Source: Ornithinimicrobium pekingense DSM 21552 (GTDB lineage: Bacteria; Actinomycetota; Actinomycetes; Actinomycetales; Dermatophilaceae). From it: a stretch of 64,000 nt of DNA. Below are positions 34,473-46,263 of this stretch, in pieces. Below the pieces are notes generated by a model. That model was given only the letters and a program-made list of their open reading frames with translations, did not search any database and had not been told where the DNA came from. The DNA lies in the NCBI RefSeq assembly GCF_000421185.1, contig NZ_ATWJ01000007.1, positions 496,001-560,000 of the forward strand. The letters run 5' to 3'. The translations under genes and the position numbers were made by a program. Positions within the stretch are counted from its first letter, which is position 1. Each line of letters opens with the position of its first letter.

Positions 34473-35900
34473 GTGAACCCCACGACCACCGCCTCCCGGC
34501 TCACGCTGCACCCCGACCGGCTCCTGCCGGTGGACCCGGGGACCCGCGACGTGGCCCGGCGGATCTACGCAGAGGTGGCCGGCCTGCCGATCGTCTCCCC
34601 CCACGGTCACGTGCCCCCGGCATGGCTCGCGCAGGACACCCCCTTCGCGGACCCCACCTCGATGCTCATCACGCCGGACCACTACATCACCCGGGTGCTG
34701 CACGCCAGCGGCGTCCAGCTCTCGAGCCTGGGCGTGGGGCGGGGCGAGCTGTCGCCTCAGGAGTCCCGGGAGGCCTTCCGCATCTTCTGCCGGCACTGGC
34801 CCGTCTACCGCGGCACCCCCATGCGGCTGTGGTTCGAGACCCAGCTGGTGGAGGTCTTCGGCATCGACCTGGTGCCGTCGGCCGGGACCGCCGACGCGAT
34901 CTACGACGCGATCGCCGCCTGGATCGCCAGGGACAGCTCCCGGCCGCGGGCGCTCATGGACTCCTTCGAGATCGAGTTCCTCGCCACGACGGACGACCCC
35001 TGCGACGACCTCGCCCACCACCGGGCGCTCGCCGACGACCCGTCGTTCGCCCGGAAGGTCGTGCCGACCTTCCGCCCGGACAGGTACCTCGAGCCCGCCA
35101 CCGCGGCGTGGGTCGGCCACGTGGACCGCCTGGCCCAGGTCAGCGGCCAGGACACCGGGACCTACGCCGGGTGGGTCGCCGCCATGGAGGACCGCCGTGC
35201 CTACTTCAAGGCGCACGGCGCGGTCTCCACCGACCACAGCCACCGCGACCTCGGGACCGAGCCCCTGGAGGGGCCGGAGGCCGAGCGTCTCTACGCCCTG
35301 GCACGGCGCGGCGAGATCTCCGCACCGGACGGCGACCGGCTGCGTCGGCACATGGTCACCGAGATGGTCCGGATGGCGACCGAGGACGGCCTGACCATGA
35401 CGCTGCACCCGGCCGTCCACCGCAACCACCACACCCCGACGTTCGACACCTACGGGGCCGACGTCGGTGCGGACATCCCGATCGCGGTCGAGGTCACGCG
35501 TGCGCTGCAGCCGGCGCTGGCCCGCTTCGGCACGCACCCCGACCTGACCCTGGTGGTCTTCACCATCGACGAGACCGTCTACTCCCGCGAGCTCGCCCCC
35601 CTGGCCGGGTTCTACCCGAGCCTGCGGATCGGCGTGCCCTGGTGGTTCATCGACGCACCGGACGCCATCACCCGGTTCCGGGCCGCGGTCACGGAGTCGG
35701 CCGGCTTCACCCGCACGTCGGGCTTCATCGACGACACCCGTGCCTTCCTGTCCATCCCGGCGCGCCACGACATGGCCCGCCGCCTCGACAGCGGGTTCCT
35801 GGCCCGGCTGGTCGCCGAGCACCGCCTGTCGGAGGACGAGGCCGTCGAGACGGCCCGCTACCTCGTGCGGGACCAGCCGAGGGAGGTGTTCGGCCTGTGA
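34473..35900 (+). CDS. uxaC: Uronate isomerase (glucuronate/galacturonate isomerase)
   Basis: 475 residues, normal for UxaC of the amidohydrolase superfamily. Isomerises D-glucuronate to D-fructuronate (or D-galacturonate to D-tagaturonate). The metal-binding start SPHGHVPP has His44 and His46. FCRHWPVYRGTPMRLWFETQL, ATTDDPCDDLAHHRAL and VPWWFIDAPDAITRFR are UxaC-specific stretches. The GTG start directly follows the dctM stop, so it is coupled to the transporter. Which uronate is used is not fixed by this gene alone; the downstream genes favour glucuronate. Confidence 0.94.
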   Translation: MNPTTTASRLTLHPDRLLPVDPGTRDVARRIYAEVAGLPIVSPHGHVPPAWLAQDTPFADPTSMLITPDHYITRVLHASGVQLSSLGVGRGELSPQESREAFRIFCRHWPVYRGTPMRLWFETQLVEVFGIDLVPSAGTADAIYDAIAAWIARDSSRPRALMDSFEIEFLATTDDPCDDLAHHRALADDPSFARKVVPTFRPDRYLEPATAAWVGHVDRLAQVSGQDTGTYAGWVAAMEDRRAYFKAHGAVSTDHSHRDLGTEPLEGPEAERLYALARRGEISAPDGDRLRRHMVTEMVRMATEDGLTMTLHPAVHRNHHTPTFDTYGADVGADIPIAVEVTRALQPALARFGTHPDLTLVVFTIDETVYSRELAPLAGFYPSLRIGVPWWFIDAPDAITRFRAAVTESAGFTRTSGFIDDTRAFLSIPARHDMARRLDSGFLARLVAEHRLSEDEAVETARYLVRDQPREVFGL

Positions 35901-37279
35901 GCTCGCCGCTGCGGCGCACGACGCCGGCCCCGCCCGTGCGCATGGTGCACCTGGGCCTGGGCAACTTCTTCCGTGCCCACCAGGCCTGGTACACGCACCG
36001 CGCCAACCAGGCCGGCGGCCCCGGTGACCGGTGGGGGATCGCAGCCTTCACCGGCAGCTCGACAGAGATCGCCGAGCAGCTCAGCGCACAGGACGGGCTC
36101 TACACCCTCGTCGTGGACGGCGCCGAGGGCGCCCGTGCCGAGGTCGTCGAGAGCCTGGTCGCCGCGCACGCGGGCTCCGACCTGCAGGCGTGGCACCGCT
36201 ACCTCGCCGACCCCGTCGTGACCGTGCTGACCACCACCGTCACGGAGGCGGGCTACCGTCGGGGCGGTGACGGTGGTCTCGACCTTGAGGACGAGCAGGT
36301 GCGCGCCGACCTCGAGGACTGGCCCGCCGGCCGGCGGGACACGCTGCGCACGGCCCCCGTGCGGATCGCCAGCGGGCTCGCCGCACGGCGCGACGTCGGC
36401 GCGGGTGGACTGACGATCGTGCCCTGCGACAACCTGCCCGACAACGGTGCGGTCGCCAGGTCGGTCGTCCTCGGTGCGGCCGAGCAGCTGGACCCCACCC
36501 TGGCGGCGTGGGTGGAGGAGCACGTCTCGTTCGTCACCACCGCGGTCGACCGCATCACGCCGCGACCCACGGACGCCGACCGGGCGGCGGTGCCGGAGCT
36601 GACCGGCGTGGACGACCCGACCGTGGTCGTGACCGAGCCGTTCGTGGAGTGGGACCTGGCCGGGGACTTCGTCGGCGGCCGCCCCGCCTGGGAGACGGCG
36701 GGCGCGGTCATCACCGACGACGTGCGGCCCTACGAGACCCGCAAGCTCTGGCTGCTCAACGGGGCGCACTCCCTTCTCGCCTACGCCGGGAGCATCCGCG
36801 GCCACGAGACCGTCGCGGAAGCGATGGGCGACGAGCTGCTCGCCGGCTGGGTCCGGCAGTGGTGGGACGTGGCGGTGCCGCACCTGGAGCTGCCGGAGAC
36901 CGAGCTGCGGGGCTACACCTCCGCACTCGTCGAGCGGTTCGAGAACCCCCGGATCCGCCACCTCCTCGCCCAGATCGCCGCCGACGGGATGCAGAAGATC
37001 CCGGTCCGGATCGTCCCCGCCCTGCGGGCCGAGCACGAGGCGGGGGGCGACGTCGACGGCGCGCTGCGTGCCGTCGTGGCCTGGGTGCTGCACGCGCGCG
37101 GAGCCGGCGCCCCCCTGACGGACGCCGCGGCCGACCGTGCCCGGGCGCTGGTGGACGGCGACCTGGCCTCGGCGGTGGGCCGCGTCCTGCAGCACTGGGA
37201 GATCGACCCTGGCCTGCTCGACCGTGCGCTCCACCTCGCCGCCGAGCTCGGTGGCGAGGCGCACCCCGACGAGGGCTGA
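35897..37279 (+). CDS. uxuB: Mannitol dehydrogenase family oxidoreductase, probable fructuronate reductase (D-mannonate dehydrogenase)
   Basis: 460 residues of the long-chain polyol dehydrogenase family. VHLGLGNFFRAHQAWYTHRAN is the NAD-binding start. IVPCDNLPDNGAVARSVVL and the catalytic segment ETRKLWLLNGAHSLLAYAG, whose Lys is the general base, are clear. After UxaC it should reduce D-fructuronate to D-mannonate with NADH. The tagaturonate/altronate reaction (UxaB) is the alternative, and mannitol oxidation is less likely given the operon. GTGA overlap with uxaC; the kinase gene begins three bases after its stop. Confidence 0.85.
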   Translation: MSSPLRRTTPAPPVRMVHLGLGNFFRAHQAWYTHRANQAGGPGDRWGIAAFTGSSTEIAEQLSAQDGLYTLVVDGAEGARAEVVESLVAAHAGSDLQAWHRYLADPVVTVLTTTVTEAGYRRGGDGGLDLEDEQVRADLEDWPAGRRDTLRTAPVRIASGLAARRDVGAGGLTIVPCDNLPDNGAVARSVVLGAAEQLDPTLAAWVEEHVSFVTTAVDRITPRPTDADRAAVPELTGVDDPTVVVTEPFVEWDLAGDFVGGRPAWETAGAVITDDVRPYETRKLWLLNGAHSLLAYAGSIRGHETVAEAMGDELLAGWVRQWWDVAVPHLELPETELRGYTSALVERFENPRIRHLLAQIAADGMQKIPVRIVPALRAEHEAGGDVDGALRAVVAWVLHARGAGAPLTDAAADRARALVDGDLASAVGRVLQHWEIDPGLLDRALHLAAELGGEAHPDEG

Positions 37280-37281
37280 CG

Positions 37282-38769
37282 GTGGCCCGGCACCAGGTCC
37301 TCGGCTCCGTCCTCGGCCTGGATGTCGGCACCACGACGGTCACCTGCGCGGCCCTGGTCCCCGGCGGCACCGAGCCCGTTCCGGTGGTCAGCCGTCCGGT
37401 CCTGCGGGGCAGGGACGAGGACGGGCAGCCCCGTCCTGACCCCAGCTCCCTGCTGGACGCGTGCGACGAGGCGCTGCGGGCCTGCGTGGCTGCCGTGGAC
37501 GGCCGGGTCACGGCGGTCGGGGTGTCCGCCGACCCCTGCCCCGTCGTGGGCCTGGACCGTGCGGGACGGCCGCTCACCGGTGTCCTGACCGGGACGCAGG
37601 CCCGCGCCGCCGAGCTGGCGGCCGGCCTGCGCCGGATGCCCGTGGGTCTGCACCTGCTGCGCGCCACCGGACGGCCGGTCCGGCCCGGCAGCCCGCTCGC
37701 CGCCCTGATGTGGTCGCAGGACCGTGACCCGGAGCTGTGCGGGCGGGTGCACGCGTGGGTCGGCCTCCAGGGGCTGGTCCTGCACCACCTGACCGGCCGG
37801 CTGCTGGTCGACCGCACCAGCGCCACCGCCAGCGGACTGCTCGACGTGGCCACCGGCACCTGGCACGAGGGCGCCCTCGAGCTCGCGGGGGTGGGCCCGG
37901 AGCAGCTGCCGCGCATCGTCGAGACCACCGAGATCCTCGAGGTGGACCCGTCCGCCGGGCACAGGACGGGCCTTCCCGCCGGGACGCCCGTCGCCGCCGG
38001 CGCCGCCTCTCACGTCTGCGGCGTCCTGGGCGCGGTCGGCGCGTCTCCCGGTGCGGCTGACCTGGCCCTGGACCGTGCAGGGAGGCTGCACGTGGTCTCC
38101 GCGGGCGACCCGCCCGCCCGGCTGCCCGACGGGCTGTCCGGGTCGGTGCTGTGGCAGGGGCGCTGGGTCGTCGGTGGTGAGCTGGGCGGAGCCTGGGGGC
38201 CGGTGCCCTGCACCGCCCCGGACGTGCTGGAGCGGGCAGGTCGGACGCCCCACGGCGCCGGCGGGCTGACCGTGCTGCCGCACCTGCCGGACGACGTCTC
38301 ACCCGTGTGGGAGGGGTCGCTGCCCGGTGCCGTCCTGGGTCTTGCCCCGTACCACCGGGCCGAGCACCTGGCGCGCGCCGTGCTCGAGGCGCGGGCGCTC
38401 CAGGTCGCCGTGCTGCTCGAGGCGGTGGTGCGCCTGACCGGAGACGTCGGCCCGCTCGACGTCCGAGGCGGGCACCTCGAGCACCGCTGGCAGCTGGAGA
38501 CGCTCGCCGCCGTGCTGGACCGGCCGGTGCGGACGCGGGCCGGCCCGCCGCCCCGCGCCGTCGGTGCGGCCGCCCTGGCGCTGCACGGGCTGGGTGTCGC
38601 CACCTCTCCCGAGGCGGCAGGTGCCCTGCTGACGGTCGCCCAGGAGCCACCGGTCACCGTCGAGCCCGACCCCGGGCTGGTCGACCTCCACGCCGACAGG
38701 CGGCGCCGCCTGGCGGACCTGGCCGGAGGGCTGGGAGCCGCGGCCGGACGCCTGGCGCACGTGCGCTGA
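37282..38769 (+). CDS. FGGY-family carbohydrate kinase, probable gluconokinase
   Basis: 495 residues. The phosphate-binding start is LGLDVGTTTVTCAAL. ATGRPVRPGSPLAALMWSQ and the VDRTSATASGLLDVATGTWHEGAL region resemble the HPMSPLAKLxW and D-S-ASATGL segments of FGGY gluconokinases more than xylulokinase or glycerol kinase. The C-terminal FGGY half (RGGHLEHRWQLETLAAVLDRPV; VGAAALALHGLG) is complete but diverged: the usual Gly-rich substrate motif before GG is shortened. It would make 6-phosphogluconate, the substrate of Gnd encoded in the same island. GTG start three bases after the previous stop; last gene of the operon. Other aldonate or ketose kinases remain possible. Confidence 0.75.
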   Translation: MARHQVLGSVLGLDVGTTTVTCAALVPGGTEPVPVVSRPVLRGRDEDGQPRPDPSSLLDACDEALRACVAAVDGRVTAVGVSADPCPVVGLDRAGRPLTGVLTGTQARAAELAAGLRRMPVGLHLLRATGRPVRPGSPLAALMWSQDRDPELCGRVHAWVGLQGLVLHHLTGRLLVDRTSATASGLLDVATGTWHEGALELAGVGPEQLPRIVETTEILEVDPSAGHRTGLPAGTPVAAGAASHVCGVLGAVGASPGAADLALDRAGRLHVVSAGDPPARLPDGLSGSVLWQGRWVVGGELGGAWGPVPCTAPDVLERAGRTPHGAGGLTVLPHLPDDVSPVWEGSLPGAVLGLAPYHRAEHLARAVLEARALQVAVLLEAVVRLTGDVGPLDVRGGHLEHRWQLETLAAVLDRPVRTRAGPPPRAVGAAALALHGLGVATSPEAAGALLTVAQEPPVTVEPDPGLVDLHADRRRRLADLAGGLGAAAGRLAHVR

Positions 38770-38812
38770 CGGGGCCGTCCTACCCCTGGTCCGACGTGCC
38801 GCCCGCCGCGGC

Positions 38813-38818
38813 TAGGTT
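38813..38818 (+). promoter_or_regulatory. -10 element, leaderless promoter
   Basis: TAGGTT six bases before the ATG at 38825, no ribosome site; separates the following gene from the sugar-acid operon. Confidence 0.5.
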
Positions 38819-38824
38819 GGCGCC

Positions 38825-40069
38825 ATGAGGTATGACGTGTCCGCCGTCCGTGAGCACTTCCCGGCGCTGTCCTCCGGCACCGCCCACTTCGACGGGCCGG
38901 GCGGCTCCCAGACCCCCGCCGCCGTGGCCGAGGCCGTCGCCCGCACGATGACGAGCTCGATCGCCAACCGTGGCACGGTGACCGCGGCCGAGCAGCTGGC
39001 CGAGCGGACCGTGCGCGAGGCCCGCGCCGCCATGGCCGACCTGCTCGGCTCCGACCCCGCCACCGTGATCTTCGGACGGAGCATGACGGCCAACGCGATG
39101 GACCTGGGGCGCACGCTCGCGCGATGCCACCGGTGGGGCCCGGGTGACGAGGTCGTCGTGACCTCCCTCGACCACGACGGCAACGTCCGTCCCTGGGTGA
39201 TCGCCGCCGAGGCGGTCGGTGCGACCGTCCGCTGGGCCGAGATGGACCCCTCGACCGGCGAGCTGCCGGTCGACGCCGTGCGGGCCGTGCTCTCCGACCG
39301 GACCCGGCTCGTGGCGGTGACCGCCGCCAGCAACCTCATCGGCACCCGGCCCGACCTGCCCGCGGTCGTGGAGGCCGCTCACGAGGTCGGGGCGCTGGTG
39401 CACGTCGACGCCGTCCACCTCGCCGCGCACGACCTGCTCGACCGCGAGGCCCTCGGCGCCGACCTGCTGTCGTGCTCGCCCTACAAGTTCCTCGGTCCCC
39501 ACCTGGGCGTGACGACCGGGCGCGCGGACCTGCTGGAGGAGCTGCGTCCCGACAAGCTGCTGCCCTCCTCCGACGCGGTGCCGGAGCGCTTCGAGCTCGG
39601 CACGCTGCCCTACGAGCTGCTCGCCGGCACCACGGCCGCGGTCGACCTCCTCGCCGGCCTGGCCTGGCTCGGCGCGGGCGCCGGTGCCCACCCCTCGCCG
39701 GCGGGCCTGGGGCGGCGCGAGCGGCTGGCGGCCTCGTTCGCCGCGCTGGAGGAGCACGAGGACGCCCTCCGGGAGCGTGCCGAGGAGGGGCTGCGCTCGA
39801 TCGACGGCGTGACGGTCTGGTCCCGCGCGGCCCACCGCACCCCCACGCTGCTGTTCACGCTCGAGGGCGTCGAGCCTGCTGCCGTGCACCGGCACCTGGC
39901 CGGGCTGGGGGTCAACGCCCCCGCGAGCCACTTCTACGCCTGGGAGCTGAGCCACCGGCTCGGGCTCGGACCGGCCGGGGGAGTGCGCGTCGGGATGGCT
40001 CCCTACACCAGCACCGACGACGTCGACCGGCTCCTGGAGGGCGTCGAGAAGATCGCGGCCGACCGGTAG
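38825..40069 (+). CDS. Cysteine desulfurase-like PLP-dependent protein (aminotransferase class V)
   Basis: 414 residues. The PLP Lys is Lys221 in [41 protein letters not shown] and [15 protein letters not shown] belong to the cysteine-desulfurase-like subfamily (TIGR01976 type). The loop that carries the reactive Cys in NifS/SufS reads [16 protein letters not shown] here, without Cys. True desulfurase activity is therefore doubtful; a related lyase or transaminase reaction is more likely. It has its own leaderless promoter and does not obviously belong to the lar sulfur pathway, although LarE needs a sulfur source. Confidence 0.85.
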   Translation: MRYDVSAVREHFPALSSGTAHFDGPGGSQTPAAVAEAVARTMTSSIANRGTVTAAEQLAERTVREARAAMADLLGSDPATVIFGRSMTANAMDLGRTLARCHRWGPGDEVVVTSLDHDGNVRPWVIAAEAVGATVRWAEMDPSTGELPVDAVRAVLSDRTRLVAVTAASNLIGTRPDLPAVVEAAHEVGALVHVDAVHLAAHDLLDREALGADLLSCSPYKFLGPHLGVTTGRADLLEELRPDKLLPSSDAVPERFELGTLPYELLAGTTAAVDLLAGLAWLGAGAGAHPSPAGLGRRERLAASFAALEEHEDALRERAEEGLRSIDGVTVWSRAAHRTPTLLFTLEGVEPAAVHRHLAGLGVNAPASHFYAWELSHRLGLGPAGGVRVGMAPYTSTDDVDRLLEGVEKIAADR

Positions 40070-40167
40070 GCTCTGACGGTCCGCCCGACCGGGGCGAGCC
40101 TGCGCGCCCGCGCGCGGCATACCTGCCCGGTCCGGGACCACCCGCCCGACGCGAGGAGTGCACCCAC

Positions 40168-41970
40168 GTGGCCATGCGCCTGTCGACCCTGTTCCTGCGG
40201 ACCTTGCGCGAGGACCCGGCCGACGCCGAGCTGCCCGGGCACAAGCTGCTCGTGCGCGCCGGCTACATCCGGCGGGCCGCCCCGGGCGTCTACACCTGGC
40301 TGCCGCTGGGCCTGAAGGTGCTGCGCAAGGTCGAGCAGATCGTGCGGGAGGAGATGGACGCCATCGGGGCCCAGGAGCTGAGCTTCCCCGCGCTGCTGCC
40401 GCGGGAGCCCTACGAGGCGACGAACCGCTGGACGGAGTACGGCGACAACATCTTCCGCCTCCAGGACCGCAAGGGCGCCGACTACCTGCTCGGGCCGACG
40501 CACGAGGAGATGTTCACCCTCGCCGTCAAGGACATGTTCAGCTCCTACAAGGAGCTGCCCCTGAGCCTCTACCAGATCCAGACCAAGTACCGCGACGAGG
40601 CACGTCCGCGGGCCGGGCTCCTGCGTGGTCGCGAGTTCGTCATGAAGGACTCCTACTCCTTCGACGTCGACGACGAGGGGCTGCAGGCGTCCTACGACGC
40701 GCACCGCGCGGCCTACGTCCGGATCTTCGACCGGCTCGGGTTCGAGTACGTCATCGTCGCCGCGATGTCCGGCGCCATGGGCGGCTCGGCGAGCGAGGAG
40801 TTCCTCGCGGTGAGCCCGATCGGCGAGGACACCTTCGTCCGCAACGACTCCGGGACGTATGCCGCGAACGTCGAGGCCGTGGTCATGCCCGTCGCGGACC
40901 CGGTCGCGCCCGAGGTCGTGGCTCTGACGCCGGCCGCGCACGTCGAGGACACCCCCGACACCCCCACGATCGAGACGCTCGTGGCCTCGCTCAACGCCCA
41001 CCACCCGCGCCAGGACGGTCGTGGGTGGACGGCTGCCGACACCCTCAAGAACGTCCTGGTCGTGCTCGTCCACCCGGACGGCACACGTGAGCCGCTGGCC
41101 ATCGGCGTGCCGGGCGACCGCGAGGTCGACGCCAAGCGGCTGGAGGCGCAGGTCTCCCCGGCCGAGGTGACGGCGTTCGAGGAGAAGGACTTCGCGGCCT
41201 ACCCGATGCTCGCCAAGGGCTACATCGGCCCCGGGGTGCTCGGCGAGAACAATGCGGACCCGAGGAGCAGCCGCATCAGGTACCTGCTCGACCCGTCCGT
41301 CGCCGAGGGGTCCGCGTGGGTCACCGGCGCCGACGAGCACGGCAAGCACGTCCTCGACCTCGTCCACGGCCGGGACTTCACCGCCGACGGCACGATCCAG
41401 GCCGCCGAGATCCGCGACGGCGACCCGAGCCCCGACGGCGACGGCGTCCTGCACACGGCCCGCGGCATCGAGATGGGTCACATCTTCCAGCTCGGCCGCA
41501 AGTTCGCCGAGGCGCTCGACCTCAAGGTGCTCGACGAGTTCGGCAAGCTCGTCACCGTGACGATGGGCTCCTACGGCATCGGCGTCTCCCGAGCCGTCGC
41601 CGCGATCGCCGAGGGCACCCATGACGACATCGGTCTGTGCTGGCCGCGCGAGCTGGCCCCCGCCGACGTCCACGTGGTCGCCACCGGCAAGGACCAGACC
41701 GTCTTCGACCAGGGAGAGCTGCTCGTCGCCGACCTGGAGGCCGCCGGCCTGACGGTGGTCTACGACGACCGGCGCAAGGTCAGCCCCGGCGTGAAGTTCA
41801 AGGACGCCGAGCTGCTCGGGATGCCCACGATCGTGGTGATCGGCAAGGGCCTGGCCGACGGCACGATCGAGATCAAGGACCGGCGCACCGGCGAGCGCCG
41901 CGACGTGCCGGTCGAGCGGACCGTGGGCGAGGTCCTCGCCGAGGTGCGCGGCGACGCGCACCCCGCCTGA
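40168..41970 (+). CDS. proS: Prolyl-tRNA synthetase
   Basis: 600 residues, bacterial type with the editing domain inserted between class II motifs 2 and 3. Motif 1 lies around [14 protein letters not shown], motif 2 in [23 protein letters not shown] (Arg contacts ATP), and motif 3 in [16 protein letters not shown]. The insertion (about 225-390) clears Ala-tRNAPro. The C-terminal anticodon domain has [11 protein letters not shown] and [24 protein letters not shown] 40168 is preferred because GAGGAG lies ten bases upstream; ATG two codons later is possible. In many Actinobacteria proS sits just before the rimP-nusA cluster; here five genes intervene. Confidence 0.97.
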   Translation: MAMRLSTLFLRTLREDPADAELPGHKLLVRAGYIRRAAPGVYTWLPLGLKVLRKVEQIVREEMDAIGAQELSFPALLPREPYEATNRWTEYGDNIFRLQDRKGADYLLGPTHEEMFTLAVKDMFSSYKELPLSLYQIQTKYRDEARPRAGLLRGREFVMKDSYSFDVDDEGLQASYDAHRAAYVRIFDRLGFEYVIVAAMSGAMGGSASEEFLAVSPIGEDTFVRNDSGTYAANVEAVVMPVADPVAPEVVALTPAAHVEDTPDTPTIETLVASLNAHHPRQDGRGWTAADTLKNVLVVLVHPDGTREPLAIGVPGDREVDAKRLEAQVSPAEVTAFEEKDFAAYPMLAKGYIGPGVLGENNADPRSSRIRYLLDPSVAEGSAWVTGADEHGKHVLDLVHGRDFTADGTIQAAEIRDGDPSPDGDGVLHTARGIEMGHIFQLGRKFAEALDLKVLDEFGKLVTVTMGSYGIGVSRAVAAIAEGTHDDIGLCWPRELAPADVHVVATGKDQTVFDQGELLVADLEAAGLTVVYDDRRKVSPGVKFKDAELLGMPTIVVIGKGLADGTIEIKDRRTGERRDVPVERTVGEVLAEVRGDAHPA

Positions 41971-41983
41971 CGGCATACCCGAG

Positions 41984-42796
41984 GTGGTCGAGAACCTCGA
42001 CGCGAGCGTCCTGGTCTTCCTGGCCCTCGCCGGGCTGGCCGCCGGCTTCGTCGACGCCGTCGTTGGGGGCGGGGGGCTGATCCAGCTGCCCGCCCTCCTC
42101 GTCGGCCTGCCCGGCGCGAGCCCGGTGCAGCTGCTGGCGACCAACAAGCTGGGCTCGATCATGGGCACCACCACGAGCTCGGTCACCTACGTCCGGCGGG
42201 TCCGGCCCGACCTGCGCACCGCGGTGCCGCTCGCGCTGGCGGCGTTCGTCGGGAGCCTGGGGGGTGCGGCGCTGGCCTTCCTCATCAGCAAGGAGGCCTT
42301 CAACCCGATCATCCTCACCGTGCTGGTCGCGGTCGGCGTCTACACCCTCGCCCGGCCCTCGATGGGGCAGATGCAGGCGCTGCGCTTCGGGCATCGCCAT
42401 CCCCGCCGGCACCTGGCCACGGCCCTGCTCATCGGTGCGGCGGTGGGGGCCTACGACGGCGTGCTCGGACCGGGCACCGGGTCGTTCTTCGTCTTCGCGC
42501 TGGTCAGCGTGCTGGGCTACGGATTCCTCGAGGCGAGCGCCAAGGCCAAGATCGCCAACGTCGCGACCAACCTGGCGGCGCTGGCGGTGTTCGTCCCCCA
42601 GGGAGCGGTGCTGTGGAAGGCAGGCCTGGTGATGGGTGCCTGCAACGTGGTCGGCGGCTACCTGGGCGCGCGCGTGGCCGTGGCGCGGGGCAGCGGCTTC
42701 GTGCGGGTCTTCTTCGTGGTCGTGCTCGCGGCGTTCGTGGTCAAGATCGGCTGGGACACCTGGGTGCAGCTCGCCGGCCGAGGCGGGGCAGCCTGA
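41984..42796 (+). CDS. TauE/SafE family membrane permease
   Basis: 270 residues with about eight helices. LAAGFVDAVVGGGGLIQLPALL and the internal repeat VGAYDGVLGPGTGSFFVFALV are the two hallmark repeats, with NKLGSIMGTTTSS and AKIANVATNLAAL after them. Members export sulfite, sulfoacetate or other organic anions; no substrate can be assigned. GTG start 13 bases after proS; probably read through from it. It converges with the CapA-type gene; the 75-base gap has no strong terminator. Confidence 0.9.
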   Translation: MVENLDASVLVFLALAGLAAGFVDAVVGGGGLIQLPALLVGLPGASPVQLLATNKLGSIMGTTTSSVTYVRRVRPDLRTAVPLALAAFVGSLGGAALAFLISKEAFNPIILTVLVAVGVYTLARPSMGQMQALRFGHRHPRRHLATALLIGAAVGAYDGVLGPGTGSFFVFALVSVLGYGFLEASAKAKIANVATNLAALAVFVPQGAVLWKAGLVMGACNVVGGYLGARVAVARGSGFVRVFFVVVLAAFVVKIGWDTWVQLAGRGGAA

Positions 42797-42871
42797 CCCT
42801 CCCGCGGTCGACATCGTCCTGGTGGGCGAGGTCGACGCACGCCAGGTGATGCCGACGTCAGCGACGCGGGG

Positions 42872-44176
42872 TCAGGGGTGGACCGGCGTGGCCTCGCACC
42901 CGCCGAGCATGTCCACGGTGCTCGTGGTGCGCTCCCACGTCTGCGGGTAGGTCTGCGGCGAGACCAGCCGGACGATGTGCGGGCCGGGCTGGTTGGCGGG
43001 GTCGATCTCGACGCGCGTGGGCTGGTACTGCATCTGCGTGGTCACCGTGCCCTCCTCGTCGCGCCGCAGGGTGAAGGTGGCGACCATCCCCTCCTGCGTC
43101 GGCGGGCTCAGGGTGACGTTGGTGTCCGGCGACTGGTTGGACAGGAAGTTGCCCAGGCCGTAGGCCACGTGCTTGCCGTTGACACGCTCGCAGGGCTGGA
43201 TGACGTGGACGTGGGTGCCCAGGATGAGGTCGACGGCGTCGTCCTCGAGCAGGTCGTGCGCCAGCTCCACCTGCTCGTCGAGGGGCTGCGCCTGGTACTC
43301 CCCGCCCCAGTGCATGCTCACCACGACGAAGTCGGCCCCCTCGTCCTTGGCGCGCCGGGCCTGCTCGAGGATGCCCTCGCTGCCGAGGTTGGGCCAGGAG
43401 CTCTCGATGAGCCACGGGGCCTCGCCGGGGACGTCGGTCGTCGGTCCACCGGAGTTGGGGTAGGTGTAGGTGTAGGCCAGGTGCCCTACCCGGGCGAGGC
43501 TCCCGTCGGCGGTGGGTACCTCGTAGACCTCGGCCGTCCCCGCGCGGTCCTCGTGCGCCGTGGGGCCGGCGTAGCCCAGGCCGACGTCCCGGAGCACCTG
43601 CTCGGTCGCGGCCACGCCGCTGATGCCGCGGTCCATCGTGTGGTTGGACGCGAAGTCGCAGCCGTCCACGCCGGCCCCGGCCAGCGCGTCGGCCATCTCC
43701 CGGGGGGTGTTGAAGGAGAGGGTGTCGGGCACCGACAGGTCGGTGTTGTCGGGCGACAGCGGCGTCTCCAGGTGGCACAGCGCCACGTCGGCGGCCGAGA
43801 TGACGGGCGCCACGTCCGCGAACATCGGCGTGTAGTCGTAGGCACCCTCGACACCGCCCGCGTAGGCGTTGGCGGTCAGGTTGAGCCGCGAGTGGGCGAG
43901 GATGTCGCCGGTCGCCGCCACGGTGACCTCGAGGGGGCCCTCGGCGGCGGTCGGCTCCGCCGACGACGGCCCCTGCCCGGCGGAGGTCCGGGCCGCCTCG
44001 TCAGCCGGCGGTGCACCCGCCGTGGCGGTGCCGGGGGCACCGTCACCTCCTGGCCGCTCCCACTGCCCGCCGGGTGACTCCGGCGGCGTGGCCCGCGGGA
44101 TCACCGCGCCACCGCAACCGGTGACCACCAACGACCCGACGAGCGCCAGCGCGGCCCCCGCCGCCTTTCCTCTCAT
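42872..44176 (-). CDS. CapA-family lipoprotein (poly-gamma-glutamate synthesis protein-like metallophosphatase fold)
   Basis: 434 residues. Lipoprotein signal with VTGC (Cys at residue 21), a ~65-residue Pro/Gly/Ala/Glu linker, then the CapA domain: VTVAATGDILAHSRLN, HLETPLS, FASNHTMDRGISG, VVSMHWGGEY and LILGTHVHVIQPCE provide the metal-binding Asp/His/Asn set of calcineurin-like enzymes. It is anchored outside the membrane. CapA acts in poly-gamma-glutamate export in Bacillus, but isolated homologues like this, with no capB/capC nearby, have unknown roles. The TAG stop of the upstream YyaL-type gene doubles as part of its probable -10 box. Confidence 0.9.
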   Translation of the reverse strand: MRGKAAGAALALVGSLVVTGCGGAVIPRATPPESPGGQWERPGGDGAPGTATAGAPPADEAARTSAGQGPSSAEPTAAEGPLEVTVAATGDILAHSRLNLTANAYAGGVEGAYDYTPMFADVAPVISAADVALCHLETPLSPDNTDLSVPDTLSFNTPREMADALAGAGVDGCDFASNHTMDRGISGVAATEQVLRDVGLGYAGPTAHEDRAGTAEVYEVPTADGSLARVGHLAYTYTYPNSGGPTTDVPGEAPWLIESSWPNLGSEGILEQARRAKDEGADFVVVSMHWGGEYQAQPLDEQVELAHDLLEDDAVDLILGTHVHVIQPCERVNGKHVAYGLGNFLSNQSPDTNVTLSPPTQEGMVATFTLRRDEEGTVTTQMQYQPTRVEIDPANQPGPHIVRLVSPQTYPQTWERTTSTVDMLGGCEATPVHP

Positions 44177-44187
44177 GACTGGGCAGA

Positions 44188-46161
<1,974 letters not shown>

Positions 46162-46168
46162 GGCCCCC

Positions 46169-46174
46169 ACGCTA
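46169..46174 (-). promoter_or_regulatory. -10 element, leaderless promoter of the YyaL-type gene
   Basis: TAGCGT on the minus strand seven bases before the ATG at 46161; no ribosome site. Confidence 0.5.
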
Positions 46175-46263
46175 CGGGGCGCCAGGCAGGGGTGTGACCT
46201 GGGCCACGAACCCTTCCCCGAGCCGTCGCGGAGGAGGACGATGGAGGTGAGAGGAGGTGTGAG

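Noticed and set aside
34473-38769. A galacturonate route (tagaturonate, altronate) feeding the nickel epimerase and kinase
   Set aside because: The C2 epimer of D-altronate is D-allonate, which would not feed gluconokinase and Gnd. Not excluded biochemically, but it does not explain the gene set.
42797-42871. Terminator between the TauE and CapA-type genes
   Set aside because: Two GTCGAC sites are present, but no stem longer than about six pairs with a reasonable loop could be found.
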